Below, piece after piece: positions 1 through 7,239 of a stretch of DNA of 64,000 nucleotides (positions within the stretch are counted from its first letter, which is position 1; every line of letters starts with the position of its first letter). Under the pieces are notes generated by a model. It saw only the letters and a list, made by a program, of their open reading frames with translations, had not been told where the DNA came from and did not search any database. Origin of the DNA: Bacillota bacterium (lineage in GTDB: Bacteria; Bacillota; Clostridia; Lachnospirales; Lachnospiraceae); NCBI GenBank assembly GCA_023390555.1, contig JAEWCQ010000011.1:89061-153060 (forward strand). Reading direction: 5' to 3'. Made by a program: the position numbers and the translations under genes.

Positions 1-76
1 CGAAACCGAGAAACATCATAAAAAAAAATCTCAAGGACATACTAACACTGTAATAAAACAGAAAGGAGAATTACAG

Positions 77-391
77 ATGACACAATTGGATTGTTCTGTG
101 GTAAATTGTCGTTATAATGAAGACTCTTGTTGTTGCAGAAGTGGGATTACGGTTGGAGGATCAAGTGCAACTGCCAGCAATGAAACCTGCTGTGGAAGTT
201 TTGCTGAAAAAACTTCCAGTACAGCAAGCAACAGCGTTGGAGAGCCGGAAAAACCAACTGAAGTAAGTTGTGAGGCAAAAAAATGTGTATACAATGAGGA
301 TTGCGAATGTACGGCATCCGGTATTGGAGTAGCGGGAAGCAATGCCTGTTGCTGCGGAGAGACGGAGTGCGGCACGTTTCGTTGCAGTTAG
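77..391 (+). CDS. Cys-rich protein with two DUF1540 domains
   Basis: A 104-residue protein of unknown function. Two copies of the DUF1540 pattern are visible, at about residues 4-40 and 63-103. Each has the form C-x4-C-x-YNED-x2-C-x-C followed by G-I-x-V-x-G and a cluster of Cys ending in CG-F. The Cys pattern suggests metal binding, but this is inference. The ATG follows a clear ribosome site (AAGGAG, 62-67) at good spacing. A hairpin follows the stop, so the gene is probably monocistronic. DUF1540 proteins are common in spore-forming Firmicutes; no role is assigned here. Confidence 0.8.
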   Translation: MTQLDCSVVNCRYNEDSCCCRSGITVGGSSATASNETCCGSFAEKTSSTASNSVGEPEKPTEVSCEAKKCVYNEDCECTASGIGVAGSNACCCGETECGTFRCS

Positions 392-408
392 ATCTGCTCT
401 GTATGGAA

Positions 409-442
409 AAAATAGGAAAGTTCGTGTAACTTTCCTATTTTA
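409..442 (+). terminator. Hairpin after the DUF1540 gene
   Basis: AAATAGGAAAGTT (410-422) pairs perfectly with AACTTTCCTATTT (428-440) around a 5-nt loop. Only four T residues follow, so termination may be partial. Confidence 0.6.
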
Positions 443-531
443 CATAAGTTTTACTTATAAATTTGTTGAAAGGAAGTATAATGGAGGAAGATATGATGTA
501 TGGGCATATGAGCATGTACGGAGGTACGCAA

Positions 532-1122
532 ATGAGAAAAAAATCACATGTTTCTCTGGCAAAGTATATTGTCAGAAGCACTTCGGACACAGATTTAAAG
601 AAGCACAGATTCTCCTTTTATCTGGGCAGCATCCTGCCCGATTTAAAGCCTTCGTTTCTGTATCGGAGGCACGAAATTACGGGTACGTTCCAGGATGTAA
701 AGATCGCGATTGACCAACTGGTCAACGGGAAGAAAGACAGACCGGCAAAAAATAAGCAGCGCTACTATCTAAACCTTGGGCAGATCACCCATTATGTAGC
801 TGATTATTTTACATTTCCTCATAATCGGAATTATCCGGGCGGATTCCGGGATCACTGTGCCTATGAAAAAAAATTAAAAAGGAATCTGCGGAGCTTCTTA
901 AAGACAAAAGAAGTGGGGAAACTGCATACCGGAAAAGTGGAGTTTCATACACCGGAGGCACTGTATGAATTTATTGAGAAACAGCACGAGAATTATCTGC
1001 AACAAAAAATAAATGTAGAAGAGGATATTCATCATATTGTTGCGGTCAATCATCGGATGGTGGAGGGAATTACAGATCTGTTTCACAGGTCAAAAGATCG
1101 TCAAAAACTCAAAAAATCCTAA
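532..1122 (+). CDS. Zinc-dependent phospholipase C-like family protein
   Basis: A 196-residue protein resembling the short zinc-dependent phospholipase C family proteins of Clostridia. Visible family features are an N-terminal H-V-S-L-A-K-Y segment, a G-S-I-L-P-D-L-K-P-S-F turn, and a central G-Q-I-T-H-Y-V-A-D-Y-F-T-F-P-H-N stretch whose His and Asp residues look like zinc ligands. There is no signal peptide, so a secreted phospholipase role is doubtful. The ATG at 532 is preferred because GGAGG (520-524) sits 7 nt before it. In-frame starts at 481, 493 and 496 are possible and would add up to 17 residues. It is not obviously linked to its neighbours. Confidence 0.65.
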   Translation: MRKKSHVSLAKYIVRSTSDTDLKKHRFSFYLGSILPDLKPSFLYRRHEITGTFQDVKIAIDQLVNGKKDRPAKNKQRYYLNLGQITHYVADYFTFPHNRNYPGGFRDHCAYEKKLKRNLRSFLKTKEVGKLHTGKVEFHTPEALYEFIEKQHENYLQQKINVEEDIHHIVAVNHRMVEGITDLFHRSKDRQKLKKS

Positions 1123-1255
1123 ATACAGAGAATAAAAAATGTGGAATTCTTTGAATGAAAGAAAAAGCTTTGGAGAAAAAAGCCGTTTTTTTTCTAAAAT
1201 GATAGATTTGTCGGATTTTGCGATTCCCATAAAATGAGCAATCGCGGGACTTTTG

Positions 1256-1262
1256 TGTCGAA
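1256..1262 (+). promoter_or_regulatory. Candidate Spo0A box upstream of the Spo0E-like gene
   Basis: TGTCGAA matches the core 0A box (TGNCGAA) perfectly, about 120 bp before the Spo0E-like start. A 7-mer can occur by chance; the sporulation-linked neighbour is what makes it plausible. Confidence 0.35.
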
Positions 1263-1384
1263 CAATGGCGAATTATAGGGGAACAATTTGTTTGATTTTT
1301 GGGGAAAATGAGATTAGAATGATTATATTACAAAAGAGAGAGAACAGATAATAATGTGGATTGACAAGAGCATAGGAGAAACAT

Positions 1385-1555
1385 ATGAAAAGTAGAGAGG
1401 AACTGCAGCAGGAAATTGAGGATGCGAGAGCAGAGCTGAACCGTGCGCTTGAGAAAGGTGAAAGTATCAGTAATTTTTATGAGAAGAGTGTATACCTGGA
1501 CCAATTGATTGAAGAGTACATTGATTTATGCGAACGGGAAGAAAGCTTTGTGTAG
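1385..1555 (+). CDS. Spo0E-like small protein
   Basis: A 56-residue, highly charged, two-helix protein. Its second helix carries Y-L-D-Q-L-I-E-E-Y-I, which resembles the S-Q-x-L-D-x-L-I-x-x-Y signature of the Spo0E aspartyl-phosphatase family that dephosphorylates Spo0A~P. The Ser-Gln of the classical motif is replaced (K-S-V-Y-L-D), so the assignment is by pattern and size only. AGGAGA precedes the ATG at 5-6 nt spacing, and a strong terminator follows. A 0A-box-like site upstream would fit feedback control of sporulation initiation, which is inference. Confidence 0.55.
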   Translation: MKSREELQQEIEDARAELNRALEKGESISNFYEKSVYLDQLIEEYIDLCEREESFV

Positions 1556-1590
1556 AAAACTGAATATTTGAAGCGGAGCGTGTGGAAAGT

Positions 1591-1624
1591 AAAGTGCCAG
1601 TGAAAACTGGCACTTTATTTTTTT
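1591..1624 (+). terminator. Rho-independent terminator after the Spo0E-like gene
   Basis: AAAGTGCCAGT pairs perfectly with ACTGGCACTTT around GAAA, followed by ATTTTTTT. It insulates the dcw cluster from upstream transcription. Confidence 0.9.
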
Positions 1625-1684
1625 GCGTGAAAAACCGGATATTGGTATTGATTTTTTAAAAGAAGTGGGGTAATATTTACTTAC

Positions 1685-1720
1685 AAGTGGAGGAAAGTGG
1701 TAGAGAATGGTATAAAGTGG
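1685..1720 (+). promoter_or_regulatory. Tandem MraZ-binding repeats
   Basis: Four direct repeats of RAxTGG start at 1685, 1695, 1705 and 1715 (AAGTGG, AAGTGG, GAATGG, AAGTGG), exactly 10 bp apart. They lie about 80-110 bp before mraZ. Known MraZ operators are tandem GTGG or AAAGTGG-type repeats with about one helical turn per unit, so this is very probably the autoregulatory operator of the dcw operon. Confidence 0.75.
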
Positions 1721-1797
1721 TGGATAAGTTGATAACTTTGTGGAAAAGCACATGATTTTCAGCAAAATCATTTATCACCGGATGGAAGGTGTTAACA

Positions 1798-2229
1798 ATG
1801 TTCATGGGAGAATACAACCACACAGTGGATATAAAGGGCAGGCTGATAGTTCCCTCCAAGTTCAGAGAGCAGTTGGGCGATGAATTTGTTGTGACCAAGG
1901 GACTGGATGGATGCTTGTTTGTATATCCGAATGAAGAGTGGCAGAACATTGAAGAGAAATTCCGTAACGTACCGCTTACAACCAAAGACGCCAGAAAATT
2001 CTCCAGATTCTTCTTCGCAGGAGCAGCAACCTGTGAGGTGGACAAGCAGGGAAGAATTCTGATTCCGACTGTTTTGCGTGAATTCGCAGATTTACAGAAA
2101 GACGTTGTATCGGTCGGTGTATTGAACCGTATTGAAATATGGAGCAAAGACAGGTGGCTGGATACCAATACCTATGATGATATGGATGAAGTTGCAGAAC
2201 ATATGGCAGAGCTTGGCCTGAGTATATAA
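1798..2229 (+). CDS. mraZ: MraZ, transcriptional regulator of the dcw cluster
   Basis: A 143-residue protein with two AbrB-like half domains. The first begins with the typical M-F-M-G-E-Y-N-H-T-V-D-I-K-G-R and the second carries the matching A-T-C-E-V-D-K-Q-G-R-I-L-I-P near residues 80-93. MraZ forms ring oligomers that bind tandem repeats in its own promoter, and such repeats are visible 80-110 bp upstream. The ATG at 1798 gives the canonical N-terminus and has GGAAGGTG upstream; a TTG at 1789 would add three atypical residues. It is the first gene of the division and cell-wall cluster. Confidence 0.95.
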   Translation: MFMGEYNHTVDIKGRLIVPSKFREQLGDEFVVTKGLDGCLFVYPNEEWQNIEEKFRNVPLTTKDARKFSRFFFAGAATCEVDKQGRILIPTVLREFADLQKDVVSVGVLNRIEIWSKDRWLDTNTYDDMDEVAEHMAELGLSI

Positions 2230-2238
2230 GGAGCGCAC

Positions 2239-3174
2239 ATGGAATTTAAACACAGATCCGTTTTACTGGAAGAGACAATTGAAAATCTGAATATGAAACC
2301 GGATGGAATCTATGTGGACGGCACATTGGGCGGCGCAGGACATTCCGGCGAGATTGCAAAAAGACTTACGACCGGAAGACTGATCGGAATCGATCAGGAT
2401 GAGGATGCAATTGCAGCCGCAACAGAGCGGCTGGCTGAATATGCGGACAGGGTCACGATTGTCCGCAGCAATTATTCTAATATGAGAGAAGAACTTGGAA
2501 AACTTGGAATTGAAAAAGTGGATGGAATTCTGCTCGACTTGGGCGTGTCTTCCTTTCAGCTGGATACACCGGAACGCGGTTTTACCTACCGGGAAGCAGA
2601 CGCACCTTTGGATATGAGAATGGATCAGAGACAGTCGCTGACGGCACAGGAAATCGTGAATGAATACAGCGAAGCAGATCTTTACCGGATGATCCGGGAC
2701 TTTGGAGAGGACAGATTTGCAAAGAATATCGCAAAGCACATCGTCAATGCAAGAAAAGAAAAACAGATAAAGACAACAGGAGAACTGACGGATATCATCC
2801 GCGCATCGATACCGATGAAACTGCAGATGGCAGGCGGACATCCGGCAAAACGTACGTTTCAGGCAATTCGCATTGAATTGAACCGGGAACTGGAAGTATT
2901 ACAGGATACCCTGGATGATATGGTGGACATGCTGAATCCGGAGGGAAGAATCTGTATCATCACATTTCATTCCCTGGAAGATCGCATTGTAAAGACCATT
3001 TTTCGGAAAAATGAAAATCCATGCACCTGCCCGAGTGATTTCCCTATTTGCGTCTGCGGAAAGGTATCCAAGGGAAAGGTGATTACCAGAAAGCCGATTT
3101 TACCGTCGGAAATTGAACAGGAAGAGAACAGTCGTTCAAAAAGCGCAAAATTACGTGTTTTTGAAAGAAGATAG
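2239..3174 (+). CDS. rsmH: 16S rRNA (cytosine1402-N4)-methyltransferase RsmH (MraW)
   Basis: A 311-residue cytosolic SAM-dependent methyltransferase that modifies C1402 of 16S rRNA. Visible family motifs are the N-terminal H-R-S-V-L-L-E-E, the SAM loop V-D-G-T-L-G-G-A-G-H (about residues 27-36), G-I-D-Q-D-E-D-A, L-D-L-G-V-S-S-F-Q-L-D and the C-terminal T-F-H-S-L-E-D-R-I-V-K. Length is normal for the family. It starts 9 bp after mraZ with AAGGAG as ribosome site, so the two are co-transcribed. Confidence 0.97.
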   Translation: MEFKHRSVLLEETIENLNMKPDGIYVDGTLGGAGHSGEIAKRLTTGRLIGIDQDEDAIAAATERLAEYADRVTIVRSNYSNMREELGKLGIEKVDGILLDLGVSSFQLDTPERGFTYREADAPLDMRMDQRQSLTAQEIVNEYSEADLYRMIRDFGEDRFAKNIAKHIVNARKEKQIKTTGELTDIIRASIPMKLQMAGGHPAKRTFQAIRIELNRELEVLQDTLDDMVDMLNPEGRICIITFHSLEDRIVKTIFRKNENPCTCPSDFPICVCGKVSKGKVITRKPILPSEIEQEENSRSKSAKLRVFERR

Positions 3175-3247
3175 ATGAGTTGGAAAAATGAAAACGTAGA
3201 TCCGCCCGGGAGGCAAAGGTTGACAGGGAAGTAAGGGAGAGAAGCAA

Positions 3248-3739
3248 ATGGCAGCAGGAAAGAGAGAATCAAAAACCTCGTATACGTATATAGACGGCAA
3301 TACCGTAAGAAAGCTGGAAGCAGCGCCGGATTACCGAAGACAGCAGGAAGAGAAGAGAAGACAGGAAATACAGCGCAGGAATAAGCAGGTTGCCAGAAGA
3401 AACCGTGAAAAAGCAATGCAGATGAGTCGCGGATATGTGGCATTTCTTTCGGTCGCTGCGATCGTGACGGCACTGGTTTCTGCGGCTTATATTCAGTTGC
3501 AGTCAGATGTGACAAGCCGGATGAAGAACATATCTTCACTGGAGAGTCAGGTGGCCGATTTAAAGGCAGACAATGACGCAACCTTAAAAAGAATCGATAC
3601 ATCGGTCAATCTGAACACCGTGAAAGATGTGGCGATGAATCAGCTCGGCATGGTATATGCGGGAAAAGACCAGATTATCTATTACAGTGTGGATGATGAT
3701 GACTATATGAACCAGTACAGCGATATACCGACAAGGTAA
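3248..3739 (+). CDS. ftsL: FtsL-like cell division protein
   Basis: A 163-residue bitopic membrane protein. A basic cytoplasmic N-terminus rich in Arg, Lys and Gln (residues 1-60) is followed by one membrane helix (about 61-83). A short extracytoplasmic coiled coil with S-L-E-S-Q-V-A-D-L-K-A-D-N-D comes next. FtsL joins DivIB and DivIC in the divisome and supports FtsW and PBP activity. Sequence identity in this family is weak, so the call rests on topology and on position between rsmH and the PBP gene. GGGAGAG lies before the ATG. Confidence 0.85.
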   Translation: MAAGKRESKTSYTYIDGNTVRKLEAAPDYRRQQEEKRRQEIQRRNKQVARRNREKAMQMSRGYVAFLSVAAIVTALVSAAYIQLQSDVTSRMKNISSLESQVADLKADNDATLKRIDTSVNLNTVKDVAMNQLGMVYAGKDQIIYYSVDDDDYMNQYSDIPTR

Positions 3740-3768
3740 ATGCTTTTTGACATGAAGCAGGTGAAAGC

Positions 3769-5775
3769 GTGAAAAAAAGAAGGCGAAAAATAAGGATACC
3801 AAAAAAATTTACCAGAAAGATGCAAAAAAAGCTTCTGGTGGCGTTCGGGATGATCGCGCTGCTTCTGGTAGGGCTGATTGGCAGACTTATGTATATTGAA
3901 TATACCAGTGGAGAAAAATACGAAAAAAAGGTGCTGTCCCAGCAGGAATATGACAGTGTTACGATTCCATTCCAGCGAGGAAATATCACGGACAGCAAGG
4001 GGACAATCCTTGCAACCAGTGTGGATGTCTATAACGTAATATTGGACTGTAAGGTGTTAAACAGTGATAAGGATGATGTTGAACCGACTATCGCTGCACT
4101 GATGAAGTGTTTCTCGGATGCGATTGATGAAAGCAAGGTCCGGGATCTGATCACCAATAAACCGGACAGCCAGTATAATATTCTGGCAAAAAAGCTATCT
4201 TATGACCAGATTCAGAGTTTTGTGGAGCTGCAGAATGATACCAAGAATAACCCGAATATCAACGGGATCTGGTTTGAAAAAGAATATACGCGACAGTATC
4301 CCTATAATTCGCTGGCAAGTGCCGTAATCGGATTTACCACAAGCGGTAATGTCGGCATGAATGGTGTCGAAAATTATTACAACAGCACGCTGAATGGCGT
4401 AAACGGTCGGGAATATGGATATCTGAATTCCGACAATGATTTTGAAAAAACGGTAAAAGAAGCAACAAACGGTGATAATGTCGTACTGACACTGGATGCA
4501 AACATTCAGACCATCGTAGAAAATAAAATCAGCGATTATATTACACAGAATACAAACGTTGCCAGAGATGGTGCGGGAGCAAAGCATGTCGGTGCAATTG
4601 TCATGAATCCCAATAACGGTGAAATACTGGCAATGGCAAATTACCCGAATTACGATCTGAGTAATCCATGGGATATCTCTGCTTACTATACAGAAGATGA
4701 GATAGCAGCCATGGATGATGACGCAAAACTGGATGCGTTGAATCAATTATGGACTAATTTCTGCATTACCTACACATATGAACCCGGCTCTACCGTGAAG
4801 CCATTTACGGTAGCAGCCGGTCTGGAAACCGGGACCTTAAAAGGCGATGAAACTTATTACTGTGACGGTTCGGAGACGATTTCCGGACATGTGATCCACT
4901 GTGTCAATACAAGCGGTCACGGACTTGAAACCATACAGCAGGCGATTATGAATTCCTGCAATGATGCACTGATGCAGATGTCCTATGTGATTGGACCGGA
5001 AAACTTTGCCAAGTACCAGAAGATCTTCGGATTCGGATATAAGACCAATATCGATCTGCCGGGAGAAGCAAGAACAGACAGTCTGATCTATACAGAGGAC
5101 CAGCTGTCGACCATCAATCTTGCGACAAATGCGTTTGGGCAGAATTTTAATACAACGATGATACAGGTGGCGAGCGCATTCTCCTCCATTGTCAACGGAG
5201 GCTCTTATTACCAGCCGCACGTGGTAAAAAAAATCACGGATGAGGATGGCAATACAATAGAGGAAATGAATGGAACTCTGCTGAAAAAGACAATTTCCAA
5301 GGAAACGAGTGATACATTAAAACAGTATCTGTATGCCACGGTAAGTGAAGATGGTACGGGAAAGTATGCAAAAGTGGACGGTTATTCCATGGGCGGAAAA
5401 ACAGGTACAGCACAGAAGCTTCCGCGTGGGCAGGGTAATTATCTGGTGTCCTTTGTCGGATATGCACCGCAGGATAATCCGCAGGTTGTCATCTATGTGG
5501 TAGTGGATGAGCCGAATGCAGCCGATGAGGCGCACAGCCAGTTTGCACAGGAGATTGTAAAGCAGATTCTGACAGAAGTGCTTCCCTATATGAATATCTA
5601 CCCGGATGAGGAAGTGACCGGAACGGATACAGGAGATACACCGGCAGCCGATACCGTGACAGACGGGACGACGGATGTTCCGGAAAGCCTTCCTGCGACC
5701 ACACAGGAAGCAAATGAAGAAAATGCGAAAGAAAGTGCCATTGATGCACCGGTGACGAATCCGGATGCCGAATAA
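3769..5775 (+). CDS. Class B penicillin-binding protein (division transpeptidase, FtsI/PBP2B-like)
   Basis: A 668-residue septal peptidoglycan transpeptidase. A basic N-tail and one membrane anchor (about residues 23-43) are followed by the dimerization domain (R-G-N-I-T-D-S-K-G near 65) and the transpeptidase domain. Active-site motifs are S-T-V-K at 341-344, S-C-N at 396-398 and K-T-G-T-A at 544-548. No PASTA domain is seen; the C-terminus is an acidic Thr-rich tail. It starts with GTG after a weak GCAGGTG site. As the intact PBP of the pair it should serve vegetative division while the next PBP gene is interrupted. FtsI and SpoVD types are hard to separate by motif alone. Confidence 0.9.
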   Translation: MKKRRRKIRIPKKFTRKMQKKLLVAFGMIALLLVGLIGRLMYIEYTSGEKYEKKVLSQQEYDSVTIPFQRGNITDSKGTILATSVDVYNVILDCKVLNSDKDDVEPTIAALMKCFSDAIDESKVRDLITNKPDSQYNILAKKLSYDQIQSFVELQNDTKNNPNINGIWFEKEYTRQYPYNSLASAVIGFTTSGNVGMNGVENYYNSTLNGVNGREYGYLNSDNDFEKTVKEATNGDNVVLTLDANIQTIVENKISDYITQNTNVARDGAGAKHVGAIVMNPNNGEILAMANYPNYDLSNPWDISAYYTEDEIAAMDDDAKLDALNQLWTNFCITYTYEPGSTVKPFTVAAGLETGTLKGDETYYCDGSETISGHVIHCVNTSGHGLETIQQAIMNSCNDALMQMSYVIGPENFAKYQKIFGFGYKTNIDLPGEARTDSLIYTEDQLSTINLATNAFGQNFNTTMIQVASAFSSIVNGGSYYQPHVVKKITDEDGNTIEEMNGTLLKKTISKETSDTLKQYLYATVSEDGTGKYAKVDGYSMGGKTGTAQKLPRGQGNYLVSFVGYAPQDNPQVVIYVVVDEPNAADEAHSQFAQEIVKQILTEVLPYMNIYPDEEVTGTDTGDTPAADTVTDGTTDVPESLPATTQEANEENAKESAIDAPVTNPDAE

Positions 5776-5800
5776 CAAATAAATGAAAGAATCAAAACAT

Positions 5801-5854
5801 AACCTCATAAAAGTCGTAATAGATTATAGCAACGGCTTTTGTGAGGTTTTGTTT
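5801..5854 (+). terminator. Terminator-like hairpin that sequesters the spoVD ribosome site
   Basis: The 17-nt arm AACCTCATAAAAGTCGT (5801-5817) pairs with ACGGCTTTTGTGAGGTT (5832-5848) using two G-U pairs, followed by TTGTTT and then the spoVD ATG at 5855. The ribosome site GTGAGG lies in the 3' arm. Read-through transcripts from the upstream PBP gene would therefore terminate or be poorly translated. A transcript starting inside the loop would escape this. Confidence 0.7.
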
Positions 5855-6942
5855 ATGTATCGGAATAAGACACCGAATCGTAAGAAAATCATGGTAATAT
5901 TTACGGCAGTATTTTTGGTCGTACTATTTCTGATCGGACGACTGGTATTTCTGATGATTTTCTGTTCAGAGTACTATGGACAAAAAGCGGAAGATCTCCA
6001 TGAGAGAGGACGGGATATCAAGGCTGCACGAGGAAATATTTACGATGCAAACGGTGTACTGCTGGCTTCGAACAAAACAGTATGTACCGTTTCCGTGATA
6101 TACAATCAGATAGAAGATCCGGAAAAGGTGATTTCGGTCTTGACAAAAGAGCTTGGCATGTCAGAAGATGCTGTCCGTAAAAAGGTGGAAAAGGTGAGCT
6201 CCATTGAGCGGATAAAGACGAATGTTGATAAAGCAACCGGAGATGCGATACGGGAGTATGCACTCGGAGGAGTAAAGGTAGATGAAGATTATAAGCGGTA
6301 TTATCCGTATGATTCCCTGGCTTCCAAAGTGCTTGGATTTACGGGCGGCGATAATCAGGGTATTATCGGTCTCGAGGTCGTCTATGATAAATATCTTCAG
6401 GGAACGAACGGAAAAATTCTGACATTGACAGATGCAAGAGGTGTAGAAATAGAGAATGCGGGAGAAACCCGTTTAGAGCCGGTAGACGGAGATGATCTGT
6501 ATATCAGCCTGGATTATAATATTCAGATGTATGCACAGCAGGCGGCAGAAAAAGTCATGGAGGAGAAACAGGCAGACAGTGTCAGCCTGATTGTCATGAA
6601 TCCACAGAATGGAGAAATCATGGCAATGGTAAATGTGCCTGAATTTAACCTGAACGATCCGTATGAATTGAATTATGATCTGCAAGGAGAAGTCAGTGAC
6701 GAGGAAAAACAGAATCTGTTGAATCAGATGTGGAGGAATCAGAGTATTAATGATACGTATGAACCGGGTTCCACTTTTAAAATTGTAACAACCAGTGCCG
6801 CATTCGAGGAAGGTGTGGTAAGTCTTGACGATACCTTTTACTGCCCGGGCTATAAAATTGTAGAAGACCGTCGGATACGGTGTCACAAGACGACGGGACA
6901 TGGAAGTGAGACTTTTACGGAAGGCATTATGAATTCCTGTAA
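5855..6942 (+). CDS. spoVD: SpoVD-like PBP, 5' segment of a gene split by an intervening element
   Basis: This segment encodes the membrane anchor (about residues 12-36), the dimerization region (R-G-N-I-Y-D-A-N-G) and the first transpeptidase motif S-T-F-K (306-309). It then runs to M-N-S-C, where the SxN motif should follow. Unspliced, the frame continues into foreign sequence and stops at 7006 (383 residues). Joined at TTCCTGTAA to the segment starting at 9518, it gives a 1,803-nt frame (600 residues) reading M-N-S-C-N-P-V-F-I-E-L-G. The ATG at 5855 is preferred because GTGAGG precedes it and an upstream ATG (5783) lies before a terminator hairpin. Assignment to SpoVD, the mother-cell PBP for spore cortex synthesis, is inferred from position and paralogy. 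Confidence 0.85.
6934..6942 (+). repeat. Left attachment core of the spoVD element
   Basis: TTCCTGTAA lies within the codons for S-C-N of the PBP active site. It is immediately followed by ACAGGAA, forming a TTCCTGT-AA-ACAGGAA dyad that belongs to the element side. Confidence 0.85.
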
Positions 6943-6974
6943 ACAGGAAAGAAACAAAATGATGTCAATGCAAG

Positions 6975-7004
6975 GTATATTCCGAAGTTTGTCCGGCATA
7001 GCAT
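6975..7004 (+). promoter_or_regulatory. Sigma-E-like promoter for the recombinase genes
   Basis: GTATATT (6975-6981), a 15-nt spacer and CATAGCAT (6997-7004) fit the mother-cell sigma-E pattern (ATATT, about 14-15 nt, CATACAAT). The site lies inside the element, 36 bp before the first element gene. It overlaps the stop of the unspliced PBP frame. The match is by eye. Confidence 0.45.
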
Positions 7005-7039
7005 GAAATAAGAAAAAGAAAAGCCGTGGTGAAAATCGG

Positions 7040-7186
7040 ATGTATGATAAGGAAAAAACGGCGAAAGAAAAAAATACCTCAGAGGTGGAAAAACAGATGA
7101 TCCTATTCGTTTCAGAGGATTTGTTGGAACGAGGTCTGATCAGTGATGCAGAGATGCAGAAAGTAAGGCGGATTCTGTACCGGTAA
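7040..7186 (+). CDS. Small SHOCT-like protein of the spoVD element
   Basis: A 48-residue charged protein ending in E-D-L-L-E-R-G-L-I-S-D-A-E-M-Q-K-V-R-R-I-L. This is the L-x-x-x-G-L-I-x-x-x-E-(F/Y/M)-x-x-x-(R/K)-x-x-L pattern of SHOCT-like small proteins often found beside clostridial serine recombinases. It could be a recombination directionality factor, which is inference from position only. The ribosome site is weak; an internal ATG at 7097 preceded by GAGGTGG could be the true start. A hairpin with T-run separates it from the recombinase gene. Confidence 0.55.
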   Translation: MYDKEKTAKEKNTSEVEKQMILFVSEDLLERGLISDAEMQKVRRILYR

Positions 7187-7194
7187 ATAGCAGG

Positions 7195-7216
7195 GCGCTG
7201 CATAGCAGCGCTTTTT
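7195..7216 (+). terminator. Short terminator hairpin before the recombinase gene
   Basis: GCGCTG, loop CATAG, CAGCGC, then TTTTT. It may attenuate transcription between the small gene and the recombinase. Confidence 0.6.
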
Positions 7217-7239
7217 GTGTGGGAAGGGGGTTACATACA

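Noticed and set aside
342..713. Open frame overlapping DUF1540 and the phospholipase-like gene
   Set aside because: It is out of frame with both supported genes, lacks a ribosome site and crosses a terminator hairpin.
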